Below, piece after piece: positions 1 to 11,800 of a DNA stretch of 64,000 bases (its first letter is position 1; every line of letters starts with the position of its first letter). The notes beneath the pieces are model-generated. The model saw nothing but the letters and a program-made list of their open reading frames with translations, was not told the origin of the DNA and ran no database searches. The stretch is from Euwallacea fornicatus. Lineage: Eukaryota; Arthropoda; Insecta; Coleoptera; Curculionidae. The position numbers were made by a program, and so were the translations under genes. The stretch covers positions 1,054,001 through 1,118,000 of the forward strand of contig NC_089567.1 of assembly GCF_040115645.1 (NCBI RefSeq), written 5' to 3'.

Positions 1-2383
1 GATGATGAATATTTTGAAATTTAGTAAAATATAAGAGATTATTAATAAATTTGCATTAATATTCCTGTAGATAAAAAAATGGCGAAAATACGGAAAACGA
101 GGTAAAATGTCGGAAATTATACTCAGAAACTTATATACTCAAAATGTATTGAAAAAACAGGAAATCTCTCAGAAAGAAACGTGATGTCCAAGTTCGATAT
201 TGCGGTTACCTCTCGAGGTTGCGGGAGTTCCGCCTACCTCCTCAGAACGGAGTATATCAATCTCAGCCCGAGACTTTCGATGCCGTTGGCCAATTCTCGA
301 ATGTCTAATGAAAAAATAGATCCCGATTTAACCAAGATCTTCTGAGTTCCCCAGTTTCATCCAAATCTGAAAATGATAAAATTCTCATTTGACCCTACGG
401 ATACGCTGGTGACACGTAAACCCTCTTTCTTCATTTTTAATCTGAAGAGGCGCCTGAAAAACCCGCTCGATCAGCTAGACCTTTACGGTACCTGAGACAT
501 TCCGGTAAATAACCATGGTTGAGTTACCTCAACCTGACCGTTATTTATTGCAGCCTCGATTGCAGCTTTAAACGATTCAGTATGGTTCCATGGAAGTTAG
601 TATTTGAAGACGACCGTCCATTAACTTCACAGACATGAACGCCTTGTGTGAAACTCTTCATGTAATGGCCCAGTTTTGGATATATGACGTAGAACACTTT
701 AAATAACAGAAGATGGTTTACACATGAGCGATCTGATCGACCTTATGAAGCTCACTGAAGCATTTATCGTCTTACAATGAGCAATAGAAGCGGTAATTAG
801 TAGTTCTTTAGCCTTTTTGGGTCACAATGTCTAGGTTATCGTCTGATTATTTTGCTTGTGTTAAGTCGGGAATCCACACATAGAACAATGCAATGTTTTT
901 GGTCTGCTTTAGAAGCTCACGACTGACATTGAATTCATATTCCTGTTAAAATCTTGGTGAGGGACGCCCAAGAACTTGGTCTCGAAATCTGGAGTAAGTC
1001 CCGGAATGATGGTTTCAACTCTCCGAATATGAGATGCGACGGAAAGCGAAATATTTATTGTTGTTATAATAATGGTGTTAACCAACGAAATTTTACTTTG
1101 TTGGTTATTTATCGAGGTCGCAAGGATAACAAAATCACTGATCATTTACTTTTCAGTGCTAATGAGTGAATAAATAATTAATTCCTACCGATGGCGCAGG
1201 TTGGCCCCGAAATGACAATTAATGCCTGAAAAACTGGGTGTTTGGCGACTAACGATAAATTACGTCTCTTCTTCCTCTTCTTTTTTTTTTTAATCTTAAA
1301 TTTTTCTTTTTCTGGATAATTTTTTTCGTCTCTCACTTTCTCTGTCTCTTTTCTTTCAGCTTCTCTTCCGTTGCAAGTTGCTGTATCTAAAACTTATTTA
1401 GCCGAAAGATGGCTGTTGAAAGTAATATAATTAAATGAAGACGCGAAAGGTGTTTGGTACGTTGCAATTATTCCATCGAAATGGAAAGGTGGATTGAATG
1501 ACGATGGTGATGCTGCTGGCGGGCATCACTTCCGGAGTTTCATCTCTTGGTGTGTTGGTTGTGTCTTGGTGTATCTGTGGTGTTTACATCTCGCAGGTGT
1601 AAAGAATAATTTTCCATTTCGTTTTTTTACTCTCCCGCTGTGATGCTTTATTTTCATTTCGTGCTTTGTCCTTCGCAGAGACCCACGTGGGCATTGCGTC
1701 TCCCACCAAATCCCCAAATGGTTGCTATCTTCAGATTGAAATATTGTGCAAAACGTGTCAACAAAATTGTGGGGGCATTTTTATTTGCTGTATGAATGTG
1801 TGTGTTTATTTGAATGTCGGTGTGTTCTTGGCACGGTTTCTGATCGTTATGTCTAGTCCAGTTTGTATGCGAAAATCTCGCCTGCAGCTATACAATTTCG
1901 TTTTTACTTAACTATCAGATATGTTAGGAAAAATAAAACTACCGAGCTCTAGTAACGCACATTTACGTCATTTTCAATAAAACCACAAAATTGTTTGTTT
2001 TTACTGTTGTGAGGGTTCCGAGGGCCATAGCTGGAAGTCGAACTTTTCCAGCGAGGTTTCATACACCTCACTCGGCTTGACAATTCGCTCATTTTCTTTA
2101 TTAACCATCTTGCACCGATGATGTAAGGCATCAGCATACAATGGGAAGATACATATTTATATTTATCAACGACATTTCAGTTTTAATCGGAAATATTGCA
2201 AGTATTTCTACGAAATTTAATGTTTTCGATCAGCCATTTGCGTTAGGAATAAATCAAAAATCATCAGCAGTGATAAATTTTTTTAAAGGTCTTTTTGTTG
2301 TCGAATCTCGGGCTGCATTGAGAATTTCGCTCTAGAAGAATTTACGATTGGTTAAAGGTGCACAATGAACTACGATTCAATTA
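1..2383. other. Intergenic or upstream TBL2 sequence, no supported gene
   Basis: No exon here could be tied to a known protein. Two short open stretches are noted. One at 184-345 (+) starts at an ATG and gives 53 residues, and its frame is open back to 106. One at 1498-1602 (+) begins with ATG and encodes a strongly hydrophobic 34-residue stretch ending near a possible CAG/GTGTAA donor. A pyrimidine-rich tract covers about 1262-1360. All of this could be chance. Confidence 0.5.
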
Positions 2384-3111
2384 TACAGGGTGTCCCACAA
2401 GTGTTTCATTATATTTCAGTGGGTAATAGTACATTGAAAAATAATATGACTCCCTATATAAACCATATTCCAATAATGCTTCATTAAGAAGATGCAGGGT
2501 GTTAAACTTAAAACACACCTGGAATATTTCAACGTATCAGAGTATCAATGAACAGGCGAGCTCAATTATGTATTGAACAAAATGGCCACCAATTTGAACA
2601 ATTTCTATAATGTTATAGCAAATTAATAATATTTAAAACAAACTTAATATTATTAAAACCATTTAGAGAATATCGTGCATATAGACGGTATTCAATTTTT
2701 TACTGGCAAATGATACGTCGGACGAAAAAGAGTCAAGTGAGCATTTTTCTTCTAAATGAAATTAAACTTCTACAAATAATTTTTATTTTGATAAAAAGCA
2801 GTGGCGCACCATGTTTTTCTTTAAAAATGTGCTGAGAGGTGTCCGTACGTACGTCACTGGTGAAACGAAAAATAGCCCTTTTGCATAAATAAATGCGTCT
2901 ACATTAACTCTCAAAACATGCCAAATTTCACTTACATATCTCAAACGGTTTTGAATATATCAATAAAAGTTAGATTTTTTAAGTAAAGTTTAACACCCTG
3001 CATCTTCTTAATGAAGCATTATTGGAATATGGTTTATATAGGGAGTCATATTATTTTTCAATGTACTATTACCCACTGAAATATAATGAAGCACTTGTGG
3101 GACACCCTGTA
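2384..3111. mobile_element. Foldback/MITE-like element with 126 bp near-identical inverted arms
   Basis: The left arm (2384-2509) and right arm (about 2986-3111) are reverse complements with a single mismatch that I can find. The ends read TACAGGGTGTCCCACAAGTG, and TA dinucleotides flank both sides, as expected for TA target-site duplication by Tc1/mariner-like transposases. The roughly 475 bp interior has no coding potential I can support. Nearly identical arms suggest recent insertion or recent gene conversion. It is non-autonomous; the enzyme that moves it is not identifiable from the sequence. Confidence 0.88.
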
Positions 3112-5681
3112 TATCCGTTCCGTGCATTTTCCATCCAATTCGTAGAACTGGCGGCATGTAAAGAGAATGGATCAGGGTTGATTCTCACTCTACATTCCGT
3201 TTCCGGTCCATATCCATACGGGTGAATTTACAATAAATTACGGAATATGAGATGGAAATGGAACGTACAGTGAGAATGAATTTTTACCCATGCACAATGA
3301 GGTGTGACGCACGTATTCACAGGTTTGTGTGCGGAACGAAGATGGGATGTGAACGGAACGTGTAACGATCCATGCAGAATGATGGTGACACATCAAAAGT
3401 TCTTTGCTGGTAACGAGAAGTGCAAAGATTCCTAAATGAATCAGGTTAAAGATGAGACCATTTTAGTGTGAAATTTCATCATACAATAATTGCGCATAAA
3501 TTGAAATCTGACCTAAGCGCCCTGTCTATACCATGACGCGTTGCGACCAACTCAGTGGTAAAATATTTATGTTTTGTGATTCACTGTTTGCCAATTAAGG
3601 GATTTAGTCGTAAAACTCAAAATTGCGTATAAACGATCCGATGATGATCACTGTTACTGCTGCCTGACAAAAACCAAAAATGGTCTATTTCCATTGAAGT
3701 GCAGGAGGTCAGTTATGTACCGTTTGTTATGCCGCTGAAGAAGTTCGGCCGACTTAACGAGAACATTTTTGGAATTCATTCCGTTCTCTTTAGATCTAAA
3801 AACCCAATTTTCCAAGCGGCGTTGTCGGATCTATTGTTCTCGGGTTGTTTAAGTGTCAATCCGTGATCAGGCATAAAATCTTATTGCTTCGGATTACACG
3901 ATTATGTAACGCAGAACGCATTGCCCATATACAAGAGCTAACGCGTTCATTTCAACATCTCCTTAGCAATTTTCCGGTCGTTAGTTAGAGTTCCAAAAGA
4001 GTGAACCATTCAATTTAAATGAATTGAATTCATGGAAGTTCTCGTTGAGTTGAACCGTCCAGGTCGACTCGGAAATATCGAATTGATAAGACGAAGTTGT
4101 TCGTTAATTTTTTTTCCGGGCGGCCATAATTTTCACGACCGGGGCGCGCAATAAGGTTTTTTGCGCTCCCGCGTACGAGCACTCTAGAAAAAACACAAAG
4201 CTCGATCAGTATTACTGAAGCTAAATAGTTCATTGACGATATTAGGAACACTTGATCATTCTGGTAATAATCTAATTAGGGAACCTAATTTAATTGGGAA
4301 CGGTGCAGACATAGTGATTTAATTAAAATTTGTGCGCTGTTTGTGACGTGGGCTCTGGCTGGTTCAGCCAAGGACTGTGCCGAAACGTTCAGCGTTGCTG
4401 GTGGTGTTTCACTTGTGCCGGCCTCCGAAACCGTTGATCTTATGATTCATTCAGTGTTTCTACATTTTAGACTTAAATTGTGCTCGATTTAGATGAATTT
4501 ATTGAAATTTTGTGAAATCCAGTAGCGAGGCTTAAATTGCCCATCGTTGCGCGTTTCGGCCCTTAATGTCCGAGTGACAATAATACGCTCCACATACTTG
4601 GTGTACAAAAGATACATGGTTGTAGAGCAAGCAATTGAAGTTGAATCAAAAACTCATCTTGCTCTTTTTACGGTGAAATGTGCATTTTCTTCCAAGTCAA
4701 AGACCTGATCAATGAATCAATAGGCAATGACCGGCAAAGTGAAACTTTTAAGCCGACAAATATAATCATTTTCCCATAAACATCCGATTGACTAAACAGA
4801 CGGTTTTACGTAAACCGCCGGCGTTCGATACCGCAACTGGAACTATGCTAATTTGGTTGAATGGAATAGAAAGGTGAAATTCACCTGTTATTGCACCGAG
4901 AAATGCCTCAACTTAATAGTGCTTTTTCTTTTTGGTGATGCAATGCCATTTAAACCTTTATTGATTTCTAGTTTGGGATTAAACGCAATGTAAATTATTT
5001 ATGGGTCCAGTTAGCAGAGCTTTTGCTTTGGTTGCTGCGGGTTTACGACTCAACCAGACAAAAAAGCAACAACAGAAGAAAATGTACTGCTGAAGGAAGA
5101 ACGAGAAGTAGCAACAACGAAGAAGTGAAAAATCGATAAACTGCGTTAAAACGCTAAAATACATTGAAGTATCCAGAAGCTCATAAACGTTTTTATGTAT
5201 TTCACGTTCGGTAAATACGCAAATCGTATAGTACTACAATAATCGACCTTGCGGGCGGACTGGTACTATCAATCTAATTTAAAATCCAGCTAGTGATAAG
5301 AGAATTAAGTTGATTCGTAGTACTAGAAAAATTCCCACATTGTCAATAAAGTACTCTAATAACGCTACGTTACAATTCAGGGAAATAGAATATTTATCTA
5401 GTCAATAGTAAGGTTCATTATGCTATTTTCGAATCTAGACGAAACGTCAATAACCCCCCCACACTTCTTGCCTTTATCGTACATGAATTGTTCTGTTACC
5501 ATTATCTGGATGTGCGACAACAGCTACGCGTTAAGATGCAAATGAAGTAATTAAGAACATTCATTACGCGAGCGTCGGGCCAGATAACGAAACTAAATCA
5601 AATTTGACCAACTCCAACACGCACTTCCCTCATTGCTGGCATGATCAATATGTTTATGACGCATATGATTTTTTTTTTCAG
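3112..5681. other. Upstream region or 5' intron of TBL2
   Basis: No coding exon was recognised. A slightly GC-richer patch at about 4330-4450 contains TTCAG motifs that could mark a promoter, but nothing fixes this. The missing first coding exon of TBL2 must lie here or further upstream, because the reading frame entering 5682 needs one nucleotide from a previous exon and has no in-frame ATG before a stop. Confidence 0.4.
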
Positions 5682-5825
5682 CTGATAAGAACAAGGTCAA
5701 GAACTTTCCCGCTGACGCTTCTGGCAAGCATCGTAAGAAAGAACAGACCGGCCCGGTGAAGGGGGTCTCCAAGAAGAAACTGGCGGAACGGGAGAATAGA
5801 AGAACTGCCAGAGCTAACGACAAAG
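5682..5825 (+). CDS. TBL2 coding exon: basic linker
   Basis: The acceptor is a long T-run followed by CAG. The exon enters in phase 2 (CT completes a codon begun upstream) and reads DKNKVKNFPADAS and on through a Lys/Arg-rich stretch. This matches the basic segment between membrane anchor and propeller in TBL2. The donor is AAAG/GTAAAA. Confidence 0.9.
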
Positions 5826-8800
5826 GTAAAAAAAAAGAAAGAAGTCCTCACGCACAATATTCTTTCAATACTCCAATTTGCTCTAGGATTTAATCATCCC
5901 TGGTTGCTGGCCACGTTAAAGGGCCACGGTGGCAGGGTCCTGGATATGGACTTCTCGCCCAACGGAAAGTACCTAGTGTCATGTGCTGATGGTGAGTTTT
6001 CAATCAGTTATTGGCCATAAGCAGGAAATCGTGTACGTTTCGGCAACGCCGCAAAATCTAATGATTCCGATAATCCCAGTAATGCGCGATCCCATTGGGT
6101 AGATTTTGGGGGCACGTTGAGCTCTCGCCAATCAGCCCAACTTTCACGTCGTTCACGAAAATATATGTGTTGCCAACTCACGGGTTGTTTTCATGAAACC
6201 GAGTGGTTTACACGTTTTTTTTTTTTTTTTTTTTTAATTCAAAGGTGCTCGAATGTTTTGCCAATGGTGAACGATGTGGGTAGTTAAGTGAAGCCAAATA
6301 ACGCAAATAAAAGTTTTATTTTTTCCGTATACCGTATTTCTTGCTAACTAATCAATTTTTTAAATAAATAGGTGTCTTGATAGGAGTTTTACCAAAAAGA
6401 TAATTTCCATTGAAATGATTAAATAAAGGCAGATTACTGGCTAGTGTTACGCTTTTCATGAAAATAATCTTGCTGGCAAAGATGCTAAAATTTTTCTTTA
6501 AAAAAATTTAACAATCCTTCAAATGGTTCATGACTGTTGAAACTTCACAAATTCTGTATTTTAAAAATCATTATTCCGAAATCCCTTGAATATCAGCTTG
6601 ATCACGCGAGAAATGTGATGAATTGACAAATTGTGATGAATTCAAAAATTTTACCATAATTTGGGGTTCCGTTTAAAATGGAAAGTTTAACCTTCCGATC
6701 TTGCTTTTATGTTATAGGTTCTCAAAAAAATGGGAAAATTCCTAATTTGACGAAACATTTTCCCATTTTTTGGGAAAACGACAAACATTAAAGCAACTTT
6801 TAAATAACATAATTTTTAAATTAAATTTTTTAAATCCCATTTACTCGTTTAAATTTCTCTGCTGGCATTTGAGGCACCGACATGTGCATTACCAATAGGA
6901 GCCATAGAGAATCCTTTTGAAATCAGAAAAAGACATATTTTGTGTTCTAAGAGGCGATATACAAGATGTTTAATTAAAAAAGGTAGTATTCCGTCATTTA
7001 GCGAAGCTTAATTGGTTCTTTCGACAGCCTTAAGCAATAACAGAAATACAGTTGTATAATTTGAGATTACTTTCCGCTACTATTTGGCAGAAAGGATTTA
7101 AGAGACGTTTAAATAAAAACTAAAATCCTGGACATTCGAGTGGGTATTAAGAATAATGGAAATGAATAAGTCTTAGGAAATTCCAAAGACGGATATAAAG
7201 AAATTTATCGAGCTGAGAGCAATGAAACGAAATTGCTTTCGTCGAACTTCACTTTTAATCATTTGCGAAATTTTAATCTTGACGTAAGTAAGTAATCTTA
7301 GTACTTACGAGGATAGCCCAAGTAGTACCTAACACTTAAAGAAAAATATTGGATTACATCTTAACGAAGTCTCCTTTGAGATTAACGCGCCGTTCCCAGC
7401 GATGTCCTATGGCTTCTATATCCCTGTTTATGGTAATAAGCTTCGAATGTTTCAAAACAGACATCAACCTCGGACTCCACCTCTCCATCATTAACAAATC
7501 TCTTTCCCCCGAGCTATTTTTCCAAGTATGGACATAGAAAATGATCTGGGAGGGCTAAATCTAGCGGATAAGGTGGATGAGGAAAAACCTCGAAACCAAG
7601 TTGATTGATTTTGACGATCACGGTGACGAACTGATACGTTGTCGTGATGAAACAAGACTTTCTTTTTCGACAAATGCGGTCGCTTTTTCCTGATCTCTTA
7701 GCTCAAACGCTGCATTAAATTTGTGTAACACTCTCCATTGGTCGGTTTTCCTTTAGGAAGATAGTCGATAAAAATAATATCGACGTGCATCCCAAAAAAC
7801 TGACGCCATCACGTTTCCTACACTGGATGGAAGGGTTTTTGCCATTGAAGTCCATTTCCCCCTTTCAGGCCATTGTTTTGACCGCTCTTTCCTCTCAGAT
7901 GCGGAATGGTAGACCAATATTTCATCCATTATTGTGAATCGACGCAAAAACTCGCCTTTATTGCTGCGAAACTTTGCCACACACTCATGAAACATACTGA
8001 CTGTGCTGTTTTTGTTCATCTTACGCACAGCTTTCTCATATCTAATTGTTCGGTAAAATGCGATGTACAGTACTTTTTGAAATGTTTATTATATCTGCTA
8101 AGTTGCGTAATTTTAGCCGACGATCTTCCATGAGAGTTTAATGTATTTTTGCTACAACGTCTAGAATAGTCAGATCTGGAGTGTCATTGGGTCGACCGGT
8201 CACTGCGAAGTTCGTTTGACCCTTGTATGGCCGCGTTCAAACTTTGTCGCCCAATATTTTACAGTTGTTAACGAAAGACAAGATTGCTCCAGAGGGAGAT
8301 GTAACCCCGCTTTGATGTTGGACGGACTAAGACCTTCAAAGTGAAAGTAGTGAATCACGTATCGATGACCAGTTCTTTTCACGTTCGCAAAATGTTAGTA
8401 AAATCACTTCCAAAACAAATACAAATCAACGTAGCACCCTCAAGCTTTAGACATAATTCTTTTAAAGTTAAGTCCTTGTTACTTAGGCAAATTTTCAACA
8501 AAAAAATAGCCATGTATCTGTCAGGTGGGGCACTTCTGGGACTCCGCTCAAATTCAGATGCACTTAGATTTTCTTTGTCACCAGTTATAAACAATTATTT
8601 TTATCTCTAGCTCAGCCGTGTACACTATTTTTAGAGTGACAACGCCCCTTTAAGCCACTTACTGTTTATACAAGAATTTGAAAATTAGCACACCATCTTC
8701 TGTCATACAGGGTGTCCCAGATCAAAGTGCAAATATTTTAACCATAGTTTCTACTAATGAAATTAACAAACACGTATTTTTTCTTTTCGTCCAAAAGTAG

Positions 8801-11800
8801 AGCGTTTAAGTTCTAGAGATCTCCGAATGTGGGGCCCCATTTGGAAAAAATAATTTGTGTTGGAAGAGCCTTCAAAGGATTTTTGTTAAATTTCGTGTAC
8901 AAATATTTTTCGATCGTAGCAATTCACAAATAAAAAAATTAAATATACTGCCTTGCCGTAACATAGATATAAGGGCCGGACTATGAATATAGAGGCCGGT
9001 ATTTATATAACCGTTAAATATTTCGATTAAGTGATTACACTACTTGATTATACCTTTCATTGAGAAACTTTTTTGTCTCTTGGAGATTTTTCACAGAATG
9101 CGTCGTTTTCTCATGGTAGTTATTTTAAAGCAATGCTTATCTTCCTCGGATTAGACCGTGTCTGCCTAAAGTTATTTATTGAATTACTTGAAACAAAATA
9201 ACAAAGAACAATGAAATCGCACACTAAAAATTGTTCAAAGTGACCACGAGTTCCTGGACTTTTTTTAAATGATAAGAGTTATACTTTTCTTCAGGTAACA
9301 CTCTTTGAATACTACTTTTTGGGATCATTAAGTCATGCTCGGCATTTCTTGAACTACTAATTTTATTGTCCTCAAAGTAATTGACTATTTCTTGCTCATC
9401 ATCTGCCCCATGATGCTTAATATTATAATTTTCTCCTCGATGAGGAGCGAGACTACCAAATTCCCTCAACCTGATATGAACACTTGTAAACGTTCTTGCA
9501 TTTGGAAGTCGTCGACTAGGAAATCACTGATGGTAGAGAACTCCAGCTCTATGAGCATTTTGTCTGCACTCACCATAAATCAAGCGAATATCAGCATACT
9601 CGGGATCGCTAAACGGAAGAGCCATCATAAAACAAAGAAGAATTCATTTTTATGTTATTTTACAATTAAATGTGGCAATAATAGCATTAACGAGTGATAC
9701 CTACTGCTAGTTGACCAAAGTATGCTAGAAAATAACAATCAGAGTGATTTTTTTACAGGGAGAATGATGTGGCTATTCGAGCCATGGTCTACTTAACATC
9801 AACAAATTCCTGCAGGAAAAAGGCGTAAAATTTGGAATTGCTACTACGAGAAAACGGGGCATTTTACGAAAAATCTCCAAGAGACAAAAAAGTTTCTAAA
9901 CGAAAGGTACAATGGAGTAATGTAATCACTTCATCGAAGTATTTAACGGTTAAATAAATATGGGCCCTTATATTCATAGTCCGGCCCTTACATCTGTGTT
10001 ATGGCAAAGTTGTATATTTCATTTTTCAATTTGTGAAAAATGTTTGCGCAGCAAATATCGTGACAATCTGGCGAAGGGCTTCTCCGACGCAAATTATTTT
10101 ATCCAAATGGGGCCCCATATTCAAAGAGCCCTAGGACTTAAACGAAAGACTTATGGACAAAAAGAAAAAATGCGTGTTTGTTAATTTCATTAGTAGGAAC
10201 CACGGTTAGAATATTTGCACTTTGACCTGGGACGCATTGTATATGTCGGGGTAACGTTAGGAATTTTCTCCATCATCAGTAATTTTTACGTTTTATTATA
10301 TTAATTGATAGTAAGGCAAGGCTGACGAATTCGCTACTACTTTGCCCTTCTTTCTAATCACTGCCTCCTTCACTTTTGCCATTCCCCGTGGTCCTCTCGG
10401 CTCAAGGGAATGGTACCTGTTCGTCCTGGTTTTCCCACAGGCCAAAATTCCACGCATGGTCCTTAATTGCGTTGGTAATAGGGACAGTGCTTTATCGTCA
10501 CGATAAACCTGTCAGCCTGCTCCTCAGCCTTATTGCCAACTCAAATTTTACATTTCTCAACTTAAGAACTAATCTCCGACATATATAATATTACTCATGT
10601 CCCATTACGCGCTACAACCTTCGTTTTACAATTTACGCGTTTTTTAAACAAACAATACTCTTTTAAACAATTAATGCTGCAAAACTTACAGTAAATCATC
10701 TATTAAAAACTTCTATCAAGGTCTCTTCTCGTAAATGGATTTACAAACTAAACTAAACTAACCTGAATTTGAGGTACTTCGGTGCATTTCAAATTCAGTT
10801 CAATTTTCTCAAAGTTTCTCTCTGTAAACTATTAACAAACCTGAGAACTCTGTGCACCTCAAGTTAAATTAATTTTCTGCAGTTTTTGAAGTTCTCCAAT
10901 GAGTTTAGGTTCAAGTTGTCAACACTTATATTAATAATCTGTGTTCAAGATCCAAAACATAGTGACGTTATTCGATCTAGCCAGTTTTGGCACCTTTCTA
11001 GTTGAGTGATGTAAGAAAATAACGAAAGCAAAGCGGATGTTTGTGGGGCGGTTTTTATTTATAACACTTCCTAAAAATACATTTTGTTTTCACTGAAATG
11101 CACATCACACCATGGTCTCACATACTGTATGTTCTTTATCTTTCCCCGTTCTAAGAAGGCTATATGATAGACGCCTCTTTATCAGTACTTACTACTGCCC
11201 ATTCCACGAGAGTATACGCGTATTCACACAATTAGCAATGGTACTATTAAATCAAATGACTAACGGTTTTTTTTTTAATTTAAATATTTTATTTTATGTA
11301 TTTGCAGCGTTCGAGTATTCTTATTATTGCGGATATTGAAAGGATTTGCTCGTCACGCTTCCTTCCTCATTTACTGATTCTGCAGTACGTGTCCTAACTG
11401 GCGAAAATGGTGACGAATTATTAATTGTCCTGGTTATATTAAATCATAGCGACGCAAACGAGAACCATTTCAACGCGGACGTTTGTAATCTTCGAGAGCA
11501 ATATTGGCTCGAAGTGTCCAACATCCACGTGACTCCTGCCTAAACTCAAAACGGTCAAACGTGGGCTTTCCCGTCAAACACGCGATGAAGTTAAAAGAAA
11601 TTCACATTTACGTTGCAGTCGGTATTATCGAACTTAAGTAACACTATTAGTGCTCCACTGGGTCTTAATCGTCCTCCCCCATTGAAGCGACTTCATAACT
11701 CACACACTCATCCTCTTTTTTCTTCTCCAGAAGATCCGGATCCTGGCGGTATGTCGAATTTCGATCGCAGTGAAGCTTCTCCGACCTCGGAGAGTTCACC

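Noticed and set aside
184..345. 53-codon ORF near the left edge
   Set aside because: Reasonable composition, but no splice context, family match or conservation can be seen. Short ORFs of this size are expected by chance.
909..1169. Overlapping 71-78 codon ORFs on both strands
   Set aside because: Mutual antisense shadows without motifs; no support as genes.
1498..1596. First coding exon of TBL2
   Set aside because: Hydrophobic and of suitable size, but the best donor is phase 0 while the exon at 5682 needs phase 1. Not annotated as an exon.
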